63,834 nucleotides of DNA, taken from positions 1 to 63,834 of the forward strand of contig NZ_RJRZ01000020.1 of assembly GCF_003993775.1 (NCBI RefSeq), in the 5' to 3' direction. The translations under genes and the position numbers were made by a program. This document shows, piece after piece, positions 53,779-61,780 of this stretch. This stretch comes from Frigidibacter oleivorans (lineage in GTDB: Bacteria > Pseudomonadota > Alphaproteobacteria > Rhodobacterales > Rhodobacteraceae). Numbering within the stretch: the first letter of the stretch is position 1; every line of letters begins with the position of its first letter. The notes under the pieces are model-generated. The model was given only the letters and a program-made list of their open reading frames with translations. It did no database searches and had not been told where the DNA came from.

Positions 53779-55017
53779 ATGTCGAGCATCCTCACGAACA
53801 ACGGCGCGATGGTCGCGCTGCAGACCCTGAAGGCCATCAATTCCGATCTCGAAAAGACCCAGTCGGAAATCTCCACCGGCAAGACCGTCGCCAGCGCCAA
53901 GGACAACGCAGCGGTCTGGTCGATCTCGAAGGTGATGGAATCGGATGTCGCCGGGTTCCAGGCAATCTCGGACAGCCTCGCGCTCGGCGAATCCACCGTC
54001 GCCGTGGCGCGCCAGGCGGCCGAGTCGATCACCGACCTGCTGACCGAGATGAAGAAGACGATCGTCGCGGGGCAGGAAGAGAATGTCGACCGCGCCACGC
54101 TGCAGACGGATGTCGAGGCGCTGATCGACCAGATCGAATCCGTGATCTCGGCCGCTCAGTTCAACGGGCTGAACCTCGTGGACGGCTCGGCGTCGGGTGC
54201 CACGATCCTGTCGTCGCTGGACCGCGACAGCAGCGGCGATGTCAGCGCCTCCACCATCACCGTCGGCGCGCAAAACCTGTCGACCGGCGACTATACGGCG
54301 AACGACGTCTTCGCCTCCTCGACCAATGGCACCATCTCGAACGCGGCCGACACCTTCGTGCTCAGCCTCGACGCCGCCGGCGGCACCGACACGATCGAGC
54401 TGCAGGACGGCACCAACGCCTGGGCGGCCGGGGACAAGATCACCCTGCAGATCGGCGGCGAGTCGGTATCCTACACCCTGACCGAAGATGACGTGCTGGA
54501 TGCGGATGGCGACAGTTCGCCCGACAGCTCGATCCCCGATGTCATCGCGCTCGGCCTGAAGAACGCCATCGACGCGCTCGACATCGACGGGCTCAGCGTC
54601 TCTTACGACAGCGGCACGCCCGGCACGCTGAGCTTCACCAACGACGGAACCGTCGACCTGACCGTCAGCGGCCAGTACACCAACGCGGACTCGGGCGGGC
54701 TCGGCGCCCTCGCCTCGATCGACGTCTCGACTGAAGCCGGCGCGACCGCCGCGCTGTCCACGATCGAGACGCTGATCGACACCGCCACCGCCGCCGCCTC
54801 GGCCTTCGGTTCGGTCGAAGGTCGGATCGAGACCCAGGCCGATTTCGTTTCGAAGCTGACCGACGCGATGAAGTCGGGCATCGGCTCGCTCGTCGATGCC
54901 GACATGGAGGAAGCCTCGGCGCGCCTGCAGGCCCTGCAGACCCAGCAACAGCTGGGCATCCAGGCGCTGTCGATCGCCAACCAGCAGCCGCAGAACATCC
55001 TCGCGCTGTTCCAGTGA
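53779..55017 (+). CDS. fliC: Flagellin
   Basis: A 412-aa filament protein. The conserved N-terminal D0/D1 part (MSSILTNNGAMVALQTLKAIN, read as two segments; LEKTQSEISTGKTVASAKDN) and the C-terminal D1/D0 part (QADFVSKLTDAMKSGIGSLVDADMEEASARLQALQTQQQLGIQALSIANQ, seen in several short blocks) frame a variable acidic Asp/Ser/Thr-rich centre (about 150-330). The ATG at 53779 follows AAGGA at 53767; the open frame upstream is not flagellin-like. FlaF and FlbT, the alphaproteobacterial post-transcriptional flagellin regulators, follow directly. Confidence 0.96.
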   Translation: MSSILTNNGAMVALQTLKAINSDLEKTQSEISTGKTVASAKDNAAVWSISKVMESDVAGFQAISDSLALGESTVAVARQAAESITDLLTEMKKTIVAGQEENVDRATLQTDVEALIDQIESVISAAQFNGLNLVDGSASGATILSSLDRDSSGDVSASTITVGAQNLSTGDYTANDVFASSTNGTISNAADTFVLSLDAAGGTDTIELQDGTNAWAAGDKITLQIGGESVSYTLTEDDVLDADGDSSPDSSIPDVIALGLKNAIDALDIDGLSVSYDSGTPGTLSFTNDGTVDLTVSGQYTNADSGGLGALASIDVSTEAGATAALSTIETLIDTATAAASAFGSVEGRIETQADFVSKLTDAMKSGIGSLVDADMEEASARLQALQTQQQLGIQALSIANQQPQNILALFQ

Positions 55018-55024
55018 CGCCGGC

Positions 55025-55047
55025 CGGGGGCGGGCCACCCGCCCCCG
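55025..55047 (+). terminator. Strong GC hairpin after fliC
   Basis: CGGGGGCGGG, the loop CCA and CCCGCCCCCG form a perfect 10-bp stem 8 nt after the fliC stop, without a T-run. It could terminate or protect the 3' end of the abundant flagellin mRNA and lower flaF-flbT expression. Confidence 0.55.
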
Positions 55048-55109
55048 CGCTGACGGCCGTTCCGGCCGCCGCGTCATGAACGAAATCCCAGTCTGCGGAA
55101 GGACCAAAC

Positions 55110-55562
55110 GTGAACGCCATTCATCTGGCGCAGTCGGCCTATGGCAGCCCGGCTTCGCCGCTGCGCACCCCGCGCAGCGTGGAATACGACCTCTTCGCCC
55201 GGATCACCCAGCGGCTCCGGTCCGCGCATCAGCAGGGCCGGCCGGGGTTTTCGGCCCTAGCGCGCGCGCTTCACGACAACCGCCGCCTGTGGACGACGCT
55301 GGCCGCCGACCTTGCCCGGCCGGATAATGGCCTGCCGGCGACGCTGCGGGCGCGGCTTCTGTACCTCGCGCAGTTCACCCTGTCGCATTCGTCGAAGGTG
55401 CTGGCGGGCGAGGCCAGTGCCGAGGTTCTGGTCGACGTGAACACCGCGGTGATGGGCGGGCTGCGCGGCACCGTGGCGGATGCCGGGGAGGATCCCGTCG
55501 CGGATCCCGGGGCGGGCGACCCGGCGCTTCCCGCAGCCGCGCCCGGCGGGGCGGCCCGATGA
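55110..55562 (+). CDS. flaF: Flagellar biosynthesis regulator FlaF
   Basis: A 150-aa protein with the FlaF pattern: YDLFARITQRLRSA, DNRRLWTTLAADLA and LPATLRARLLYLAQFTLSHS. In Caulobacter FlaF promotes flagellin synthesis and secretion, acting opposite to FlbT. The start is a GTG at 55110 with GAAGGA 7 nt upstream. A Gly/Ala/Pro-rich tail of about 30 residues extends beyond the conserved domain. The stop overlaps flbT by 4 bp. Confidence 0.92.
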   Translation: MNAIHLAQSAYGSPASPLRTPRSVEYDLFARITQRLRSAHQQGRPGFSALARALHDNRRLWTTLAADLARPDNGLPATLRARLLYLAQFTLSHSSKVLAGEASAEVLVDVNTAVMGGLRGTVADAGEDPVADPGAGDPALPAAAPGGAAR

Positions 55563-55963
55563 GCGGGCTCGTCCTCAAGCTCGGCCCGCATGAACGGGTG
55601 CTGATCAACGGCGCCGTCATCGAGAATGGCGAACGCCGCTCGCGCCTGGCCATCATGACGCCGAACGCCCATATCCTGCGCCTGCGCGACGCGATCCATC
55701 CCGAGGAGGTGACGACCCCGGTCCGCCGCGTCTGCTATGTGGCGCAGCTGGTGCTGTCGGGCGATGCGGAACCCGCCGCGGCCCGGATGCAGCTGTTGCG
55801 CGGGATCGAGCAGCTCAGCCAGGTGCTGACCGATCCCGACAGCCGCGCGCATCTGACGGCCGCCACCGCCGCCGTGATCGAGGAACAGCCCTATCAGGCG
55901 CTCAAGGCACTGCGCAGCCTTTTGCCCCGGGAGGAGCGGCTGATGGCCGCGATGCGCCCATGA
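55559..55963 (+). CDS. flbT: Flagellar biosynthesis repressor FlbT
   Basis: A 134-aa protein with the FlbT pattern: LVLKLGPHERVLINGAVIENG, ILRLRDAIHPEEVTTPVRRVCYVAQL (read as two blocks) and EEQPYQALKALRSLLPREE. In Caulobacter FlbT destabilises flagellin mRNA by acting on its 5' leader. It is coupled to flaF (ATGA) and to the next gene (ATGA). The target is probably the fliC leader 1.8 kb upstream. Confidence 0.95.
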   Translation: MSGLVLKLGPHERVLINGAVIENGERRSRLAIMTPNAHILRLRDAIHPEEVTTPVRRVCYVAQLVLSGDAEPAAARMQLLRGIEQLSQVLTDPDSRAHLTAATAAVIEEQPYQALKALRSLLPREERLMAAMRP

Positions 55964-56805
55964 TCCTCGGCGGAACCTATTCCGTGGTCCTGCCCGCGGG
56001 CGGCTTTGCCGGTTGGACCTACCTGAACCGGACGATGGAGGCACAGAAGACCGCCTTTGCCGGCCAGCCGACGGTGGCCCGGGACGTGGCGCATTTCCGC
56101 GACCAGATCGCCACGGCGCGGACGGCGGCCGATCTGGTGGCGGACCGGCGGCTTCTGACCGTGGCGCTCGGCGCCTTCGGGCTGCAGGACGACATCGGCA
56201 ACCGCCATTTCATCGAGACGGTCCTCGACGAGGGCACGCTCGACGAAAAGGCGCTGGCGAACCGGCTGTCGGACAAGAGTTATCTGGAGCTGTCCTCGGC
56301 CTTCGGCTTCGGCGATTTCGCGACGCCGCGCACGGTCCTGTCCGGTTTTCCGGACGAGATCACCGCCGCCTATCTGGAACGGCAGTTCGAGGTGGCGGTG
56401 GGGGAGGCCGATCCCGGGCTGCGGCTGGCGCTGAACGCGCAGCGCGCCTTGCCCGAACTGGCCGCCGAGGATGCGAGCGCCGATACGAAATGGTTCCGGG
56501 TGCTGGGATCCGCCCCGCTGCGCAGCCTGTTCGAAACCGCCTTCGGCCTGCCCTCCGACAGTTTCGGCGGGCTCGACCTCGACCAGCAGCTGGCGGTGAT
56601 GAAGGATCGCGCCGGCCCGGTCCTCGGCAGCGACGATCTGGCGGTGCTGGCCGATCCGGAACGGCTCGACCGGCTGATCCGGACCTACCTCGCCCGGGCC
56701 GAGATCGCGGGAACCGCGACCGCCACATCCGGGGCCAGCGCCGCGCTGACCCTGTTGGGGAGCGGCGGCAGCGCCGGCACAATCCTCGGCCTGCTCTACG
56801 CCTGA
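55960..56805 (+). CDS. DUF1217 flagellar-associated protein
   Basis: A 281-aa protein of the DUF1217 type found in alphaproteobacterial flagellar clusters: VARDVAHFRDQIATARTAADLVADRRLLTVALGAFGL (in short blocks), FIETVLDEGT, SDKSYLELSSAFGFGD and AYLERQFEVAVGE. The molecular function is unknown; in other members the domain is found in secreted flagellar proteins. The ATG overlaps the flbT stop, so it is the last gene of the fliC-flaF-flbT run. Its end overlaps the convergent fliI end by 10 bp. Confidence 0.85.
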   Translation: MILGGTYSVVLPAGGFAGWTYLNRTMEAQKTAFAGQPTVARDVAHFRDQIATARTAADLVADRRLLTVALGAFGLQDDIGNRHFIETVLDEGTLDEKALANRLSDKSYLELSSAFGFGDFATPRTVLSGFPDEITAAYLERQFEVAVGEADPGLRLALNAQRALPELAAEDASADTKWFRVLGSAPLRSLFETAFGLPSDSFGGLDLDQQLAVMKDRAGPVLGSDDLAVLADPERLDRLIRTYLARAEIAGTATATSGASAALTLLGSGGSAGTILGLLYA

Positions 56806-58139
56806 CCTTCCGCCCCGCCGGGCCGATCGATCCCCTGCGCGGGGGCGAGGCAGGCCCGGAGCCGCTCGAACGCCGCGTCGATGCCCGCCGCCGGCTCGCC
56901 CAGAAAGGCATCGAGCGCCGGCCAGACCCGGATCGCGGCATCGACCAGCGGGTCCGCGCCCGGCAGGTGCAACCCGGCCCGGATCGCCATCTCGGCCCTC
57001 TCATAGGCGCCGAGCAGCTGCCGCGCCCGGCCGATGGCGCCATTCTCCGCCGCCGTCGCGGCCTGAGGCAAGGCGCGCGACACCGACCGCAGCAGGTCGA
57101 TCGCCGGAAACCTGCCGCGTTCGGCAATCGCGCGGTCCAGCACGACATGCCCGTCGAGCGTGCCGCGCAGGATGTCGGCCACCGGCTCGTCCATGTCCGC
57201 CGCAGCGACCAGCACCGAAAATATGCCGGTGATGTCGCCGCCGGCCGCGGCGCCCGGCCCCGCCCGTTCCGCCAGCGCCATGATCCGCTGCGCGACCGAG
57301 GGCGGATGCCCCCGCAGGCTCGCCACCTCGCCCCCGGCCAGCGCCACCTCGCGATGCGCCTCGGCAAAGCGGGTGACGCTGTCGGCGAGGAACAGCACCT
57401 GCGCGCCCTCATCGCGGAACCATTCGGCGACGGTCATCGCCGCCAGCGCGCAGCGCCGCCGCAGCAGCGGCGATTCATCCGAGGTGGCGGCCACCACCAC
57501 CGACCGCGACAGCCGGTCGGGACCCAGCACATCCTCGACGAAATCGCGCAGCTCGCGCCCCCGCTCGCCGATCAGCGCCACCACCACCACATCCGCGGCG
57601 ACGCCCCGCGCCAGCTGCCCCAGCAGCGTCGACTTGCCGACGCCCGACCCGGCGAACAGGCCGATCCGCTGCCCGCGGACCAGCGGCAGCAGGCTGTCGA
57701 AGGCCGCGAGGCCCGTGGGCAGCCGGTCCCCCAGCCGGCGGCGCAGCGCGGCGGGCGGCGGCGGCCGGTCGAGCGGCAGGCCGGCCGCGCCGCGCGGCAG
57801 CGGACGCCCGTCCAGCGGCAGCCCCCGCGCGCTGACGATCCGCCCGAGCCAGCCGCGGCAGGGATAGAGCAGCGGCGGCCCCGCCAGATCCACCCGGTCG
57901 CCGAGCGCGATCCCCTCGAGGCTGCCCGCCACCAGCGCCGTGGAGCCCTGTGGCGAAAGCCCGATCACCTCGCCCTCGGAAGGGCGGGCCGACCGGATGT
58001 GCAAAAGATCGCCCACCGCCGCCACGGTCTCGATCCCCGCGACGGTCAGGGTGCCGCGCCCGACCGCGACGACCCGGCCGATCGCATGCACCGCCCGTAC
58101 CGCCGCGACGCCGTCGCACAAGGCTGCCAATCGCTCCAT
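56796..58139 (-). CDS. fliI: Flagellar export ATPase FliI
   Basis: A 447-aa F1-beta-like ATPase that powers unfolding and export at the flagellar type III apparatus. Walker A AGSGVGKST (about 162-170), LIGERGRELRDFVEDVLG, Walker B-type VLFLADSVTRFAEAHRE and SLRGHPPSVAQ are intact. The length is normal. It stands alone on the minus strand between two plus-strand flagellar runs, so its expression is separate. No FliH or FliJ gene is adjacent, except possibly the fragment at the right edge of the window. Confidence 0.94.
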   Translation of the reverse strand: MERLAALCDGVAAVRAVHAIGRVVAVGRGTLTVAGIETVAAVGDLLHIRSARPSEGEVIGLSPQGSTALVAGSLEGIALGDRVDLAGPPLLYPCRGWLGRIVSARGLPLDGRPLPRGAAGLPLDRPPPPAALRRRLGDRLPTGLAAFDSLLPLVRGQRIGLFAGSGVGKSTLLGQLARGVAADVVVVALIGERGRELRDFVEDVLGPDRLSRSVVVAATSDESPLLRRRCALAAMTVAEWFRDEGAQVLFLADSVTRFAEAHREVALAGGEVASLRGHPPSVAQRIMALAERAGPGAAAGGDITGIFSVLVAAADMDEPVADILRGTLDGHVVLDRAIAERGRFPAIDLLRSVSRALPQAATAAENGAIGRARQLLGAYERAEMAIRAGLHLPGADPLVDAAIRVWPALDAFLGEPAAGIDAAFERLRACLAPAQGIDRPGGAEGQA

Positions 58140-58176
58140 TTCCGCTTCGATCCCTCTCTGTTCCCGAAAGGTTTTC

Positions 58177-58200
58177 TAAATGAGTCGCGGTTAAGCCGAG
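58177..58200 (+). promoter_or_regulatory. Possible promoter of the flgB operon
   Basis: TAAA (58177-58180), 14 nt, then GCCGAG (58195-58200) resembles a flagellar sigma-28 promoter (TAAA-N15-GCCGATAA) with one nt less spacing. A GANTC site lies at 58182. Other promoter types cannot be excluded. Confidence 0.35.
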
Positions 58201-58227
58201 GTTGAACGCATTGGAGGAGAAGCCCCG

Positions 58228-58614
58228 ATGTTCCAGCAACCCGAAGTCCTGCGGATGGCGCAGGGGATGGCCGTCCATGCCGCGGCCCGCCAGCAGGCCA
58301 TTGCCGCCAATATCGCCAATGCCGACACGCCCGGCTACCGCGCCCGCGACCTCGCCCCCTTCGCCGACAGCCTCGACCGGCCGGACCAGACGCTGACGGC
58401 GACCCGCGCGGGTCACCTCATGCAGCCCGACGAGGCCCGGGGTCCCGCCTTCCCGGCCGAGGATCGCGGCACCGCGGCGGCGCCCAATGGCAACACCGTG
58501 GCGATCGAGGTCGAGATGGCCGCCGCCGTCGATGCCAGGCGGCAGCACGATCAGGCACTGGCGATCTACCGCGCCTCGCTGACGCTGCTGCGCAGCGCGC
58601 TCGGCAAGGGGTGA
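58228..58614 (+). CDS. flgB: Flagellar basal-body rod protein FlgB
   Basis: A 128-aa proximal rod subunit. The rod-protein signature AANIANADTPGYRARD (about 30-45) is present, with the C-terminal helix RRQHDQALAIYRASLTLLRSALG. GGAGGAG lies 9 nt upstream of the ATG. It opens a run flgB-flgC-fliE-fliQ-flgF-flgG-flgA-flgH-fliL on the plus strand. Confidence 0.95.
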   Translation: MFQQPEVLRMAQGMAVHAAARQQAIAANIANADTPGYRARDLAPFADSLDRPDQTLTATRAGHLMQPDEARGPAFPAEDRGTAAAPNGNTVAIEVEMAAAVDARRQHDQALAIYRASLTLLRSALGKG

Positions 58615-58622
58615 GGCGCGCG

Positions 58623-59015
58623 ATGGCCGGCTTCACCGATACGCTCGCCCTCGCCGCCAGCGGCATGGCCGCCCAGTCGCAGCGCCTGCAGCACCTGACC
58701 GAGAACATCGCCAATGCCGACACCCCCGGCTACCGGCGCAAGACCGTGAGCTTCGAGCCCGAGATGCAGGCCGGCCGGCCCACGGGACGGGTGGTGGCAG
58801 GCGAGGTGACGCTCGATCCCGCGCCGCTGGAACGGGTCTACGACCCCGCCCACCCGCTGGCCGATGCCGAGGGCTATCACGACGGGTCGAATGTCGATCT
58901 GGTCATCGAGATCGCCGATGCCCGCGAGGCCCAGCGCAGCTACGAGGCCAACCTGCGCATGTTCGACCAGACCCGTGACATGTCGGCAGCGCTGCTGGAC
59001 CTGCTGCGCCGCTGA
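58623..59015 (+). CDS. flgC: Flagellar basal-body rod protein FlgC
   Basis: A 130-aa rod subunit with the signature ENIANADTPGYRRK (about 28-41) and the C-terminal FlgC block EAQRSYEANLRMFDQTRDM. The ATG at 58623 is preferred to a GTG at 58611 that would overlap flgB. It is 8 bp downstream of flgB and is assembled with FlgB, FlgF and FliE in the proximal rod. Confidence 0.95.
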   Translation: MAGFTDTLALAASGMAAQSQRLQHLTENIANADTPGYRRKTVSFEPEMQAGRPTGRVVAGEVTLDPAPLERVYDPAHPLADAEGYHDGSNVDLVIEIADAREAQRSYEANLRMFDQTRDMSAALLDLLRR

Positions 59016-59067
59016 CCGATGCCCCATGCGCGCGGCCTGACCGCGCCCGCAAGCAAGGAGATCCAGA

Positions 59068-59391
59068 ATGGATGCCAAGACGATGCTCGCCGCCCAAGGC
59101 TATGCCACTGCCCGGCCGCTGACCGCGACGACGCAGATGGCCGAGGTCCCGGCCGCCGGCCTGTCTGCCGAGGCGCCCTCGCCGGCCGGGTCGCTGGCCG
59201 GGATGGCCCAGGATTTCGCCGCCACCCTGCGGCATGGCGAGGACACGGCGCTGGCCGCGATGGCAGGCCGCGCCGACCCGCATGCGCTGGTGCAGGCGCT
59301 GGCCCAGACGGAGCTTGCGGTCGAAACCGCCGTGACGCTGCGCAACAAGGTGGTCGAGGCCTATCAGGAAATCCTGAGGATGCCGGTGTGA
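59068..59391 (+). CDS. fliE: Flagellar hook-basal body protein FliE
   Basis: A 107-aa protein linking the MS ring to the rod. The C-terminal FliE pattern LVQALAQTELAVETAVTLRNKVVEAYQEILRMPV (in short blocks) is complete. The N-terminus is variable, as in the family. AAGGAG lies 7 nt upstream of the ATG. Confidence 0.93.
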   Translation: MDAKTMLAAQGYATARPLTATTQMAEVPAAGLSAEAPSPAGSLAGMAQDFAATLRHGEDTALAAMAGRADPHALVQALAQTELAVETAVTLRNKVVEAYQEILRMPV

Positions 59392-59393
59392 CC

Positions 59394-59543
59394 ATGGCCC
59401 CGCACCGGATGCCCGGCCCCCCGCGGCCATTGCCCGGCCGGCCCCTGCCCGACCGCCGCTTGTCGAACCGGCGCACGTCGAACCGGCCGCTGCCCGACCT
59501 GGCCGCGCCCGGCCAACCCTGCAGCGCGGGGGGCCGACCATGA
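59394..59543 (+). CDS. Small Pro/Arg-rich ORF between fliE and fliQ (doubtful)
   Basis: A 49-codon frame starting MAPHRMPGPP, 2 bp after the fliE stop. Its own stop overlaps the fliQ ATG by 4 bp (ATGA), as between other genes here. The composition is Pro/Arg/Leu low complexity, and the DNA repeats TCGAACCGGC and CTGCCCGACC twice each. It may be a real coupling peptide or only a GC-rich spacer with a chance frame. No function is suggested. Confidence 0.25.
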   Translation: MAPHRMPGPPRPLPGRPLPDRRLSNRRTSNRPLPDLAAPGQPCSAGGRP

Positions 59544-59806
59544 CCGAGGCGCTGTTCTTCGACACGCTGCGTGAGGCGTTGCGCGTGGCCCTGGTCCTCG
59601 CCGCGCCGCTCCTCGCCGTCGCGCTGGCGGCGGGCCTGACGGTCGGCCTGTTCCAGGCGCTGACCTCGGTGCAGGAGATGACCCTGACCTTCGTCCCCAA
59701 GATCGGGCTGATGCTCGCCGTCTTCTGGGTCTCGATGTCCTTCATGTCGGACAGCCTGACGGCGTTCTTCCGCGACCGGCTGCTGGCCCTGATCGCGGGG
59801 GTGTAG
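59540..59806 (+). CDS. fliQ: Flagellar export apparatus protein FliQ
   Basis: An 88-aa inner-membrane protein of the flagellar type III export gate. It has two hydrophobic helices and the FliQ signature GLTVGLFQALTSVQEMTLTF (about 32-51) with VPKIG. Its partners FliP, FliR, FlhA and FlhB are not in this window. flgF begins immediately after the stop. Confidence 0.95.
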   Translation: MTEALFFDTLREALRVALVLAAPLLAVALAAGLTVGLFQALTSVQEMTLTFVPKIGLMLAVFWVSMSFMSDSLTAFFRDRLLALIAGV

Positions 59807-60520
59807 ATGGACAGTGCCGTCTATGTGGCGCTCGCCCGGCAATCGGGGCTGATGCGCGAATTGCAGGGCGTGGCGAACAACATCGCCAATGCCGGCACCA
59901 CCGGCTTCCGGCGCGAGGCGGTGATCTTCGCCGAACATGTCAGCGCCGCCGGCAGCGGCGCGCCCTCGCTCTCCATCGCCCATGCCCATGGACGGGGGAT
60001 CGACCTGACGCAGGGCGCGCTGACGCAGACGGATGCCGCCTATGACTTCGCCATCGAGGGCGAGGGCTTCTTCCAGGTCGAAACGTCCGAGGGGCCGGCG
60101 CTGACGCGGGCGGGCCGCTTCACGCCGAACGCGGCCGGTGAACTGGCCACGGCGGAGGGGCATCGCCTGCTCGACGAGGCGGGCGGGCCGGTCTTCGTGC
60201 CGGCGGGCCAGCGGCCGCATCTTGCCCCGGACGGGACGCTGTCGGTCGAGGGCCGGCCGATCGGCCGCATCGGCCTGTGGCAGCCGGCCCAGCCGGGCGA
60301 CCTGCGCCACCGCGCCGGAACGCTCTTCTCCGCCGAGGGCGCAATCCAGCCGCAGGAGGGGGCTACCATCCTGCAGGGATTTCTGGAGTCGTCGAATGTC
60401 GACCCGATCATCGAGACCGCGCGGATGATCGAGGTCGGCCGCGCCTATGAACTCGGGCAAAGCCTGCTCGACGGCGAGGACCGGCGGATCCGCGACACGA
60501 TCAGCACAATGATGGAATAG
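59807..60520 (+). CDS. flgF: Flagellar basal-body rod protein FlgF
   Basis: A 237-aa rod subunit. N-terminal rod signature ANNIANAGTTGFRREAV (about 23-39), AIEGEGFFQVETSEGPALTRAG in the core and the C-terminal FLESSNVDPIIETARMIEVGRAYE block (in short pieces). The start codon abuts the fliQ stop without any spacer, so translation is coupled. flgG follows after 3 bp. Confidence 0.95.
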   Translation: MDSAVYVALARQSGLMRELQGVANNIANAGTTGFRREAVIFAEHVSAAGSGAPSLSIAHAHGRGIDLTQGALTQTDAAYDFAIEGEGFFQVETSEGPALTRAGRFTPNAAGELATAEGHRLLDEAGGPVFVPAGQRPHLAPDGTLSVEGRPIGRIGLWQPAQPGDLRHRAGTLFSAEGAIQPQEGATILQGFLESSNVDPIIETARMIEVGRAYELGQSLLDGEDRRIRDTISTMME

Positions 60521-60523
60521 ACC

Positions 60524-61309
60524 ATGCGAGCCTTGCAGATCGCCGCCACCGGCATGAGTGCCCAGCAGATGCGCGTCGAGGTGATTTCGAACAACCTCGC
60601 CAACATGTCGACCACCGGCTACAATGCCCGCCGCGCCGAATTCGCGGACCTGCACTATCAGCAGGCCTCCCGGCCCGGCAGCATCACCGCCGCCGACGGC
60701 ACCGAACTGCCCGCCGGGGTGCAGCTGGGGCTGGGGGTCCGGCCCGCCGCCGTCTCTGTCGACATGGCGCAGGGCGCGTTGTCGCAGACGGGGGGCGATC
60801 TCGACCTCGCGATCGAAGGCGCGGGCTATCTGGAGGTGGCGCTGCCCTCCGGCACCTCTGCCTATACGCGCGATGGCGGGCTGAAACGTTCGGCCGACGG
60901 GGCCGTCGTCACCTCCGACGGCTATCAGCTGCAACCCGGCCTCACCATCCCCGAGGATGCGGTGACGCTCGCCATCACCGCGGCCGGAGAGGTCTATGCC
61001 TATTTCACCGAAACGGTGGAGCCTGAACTTCTGGGCCAGATCACCCTCGCGGGCTTCAGCAACGAGAAGGGGCTGGAGGCAATCGGCTCCAACCTGTTCC
61101 TCGAGACCACCGCCTCGGGTCCGGCCTTCGTCGGTGCCCCGGGTGAGGAGGGACTGGGCACGCTGCGGCAGGGCTATCTCGAACAAAGCTCCGTCGATGC
61201 GGTGCGGGAGATTACCGAACTGATCGAGGCGCAGCGCGGCTACGAGCTGAACGCCAAGGTCATTTCCGCCGCCGACCGGATGCTGGCTGCGACCACGGAG
61301 GCCAGCTGA
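60524..61309 (+). CDS. flgG: Flagellar basal-body distal rod protein FlgG
   Basis: A 261-aa distal rod protein. NNLANMSTTGYNARRAEFADL (about 24-44, in two blocks), the DLDLAIEGAGYLEV core and the C-terminal LEQSSVDAVREITELIEAQRGYE match FlgG. Length is that of the family. The stop overlaps flgA by one base (TGATG). Confidence 0.96.
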   Translation: MRALQIAATGMSAQQMRVEVISNNLANMSTTGYNARRAEFADLHYQQASRPGSITAADGTELPAGVQLGLGVRPAAVSVDMAQGALSQTGGDLDLAIEGAGYLEVALPSGTSAYTRDGGLKRSADGAVVTSDGYQLQPGLTIPEDAVTLAITAAGEVYAYFTETVEPELLGQITLAGFSNEKGLEAIGSNLFLETTASGPAFVGAPGEEGLGTLRQGYLEQSSVDAVREITELIEAQRGYELNAKVISAADRMLAATTEAS

Positions 61310-61758
61310 TGCGCGAAACGCTGCTCCTGACCCTCGGACTGCTGCTGCTGATCCTCTCGGGCCGGGCCGGAACCGCCGAGGAGGTGCTGGTCGCCGCGCG
61401 CAACCTGCCCGCGGCCCATGTGCTGGAGGAGACGGATCTTACCCGCGCGCCCGCCCCGCGCGCAGGGGGCCCGTTCCTGACCGATCCGGCCGCCGCGATC
61501 GGGCAGGAGACGACGCAGGCGATCTATGCCGGCCGGCCGCTGCGGCCCGCCGAGCTGGCGCCGCCGGCGCTGGTCGAACGCAACCAGCGGGTGACGCTGG
61601 TCTGGCGCAGCGGCGGCCTCACCCTCCGCACCGAAGGCCGCGCGCTCGGCCGCGGCCGCGCCGGCGACAGCCTGAGCGCGCTCAACGCCCAATCCCGCGT
61701 CACCGTGACCGGCACCGTCGCGCCAGACGGCACGCTTCTGGTCGCGACCGCGCCCTGA
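61309..61758 (+). CDS. flgA: P-ring assembly chaperone FlgA (short form)
   Basis: A 149-aa periplasmic protein with a signal peptide (MRETLLLTLGLLLLILSG, cleaved near residue 22). It contains the SAF domain (VLVAARNLPAAHVLEETDL) and the C-terminal beta part (NQRVTLVWRSGGLTLRTEGRAL, INAQSRVTVTGTV-like end). It is shorter than enterobacterial FlgA (about 220 aa) and lacks the extra N-terminal region, as is common in alphaproteobacteria. The P-ring gene flgI is not in the window. Confidence 0.88.
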   Translation: MRETLLLTLGLLLLILSGRAGTAEEVLVAARNLPAAHVLEETDLTRAPAPRAGGPFLTDPAAAIGQETTQAIYAGRPLRPAELAPPALVERNQRVTLVWRSGGLTLRTEGRALGRGRAGDSLSALNAQSRVTVTGTVAPDGTLLVATAP

Positions 61759-61780
61759 CATCCCAGACCCGGAGGCCATC

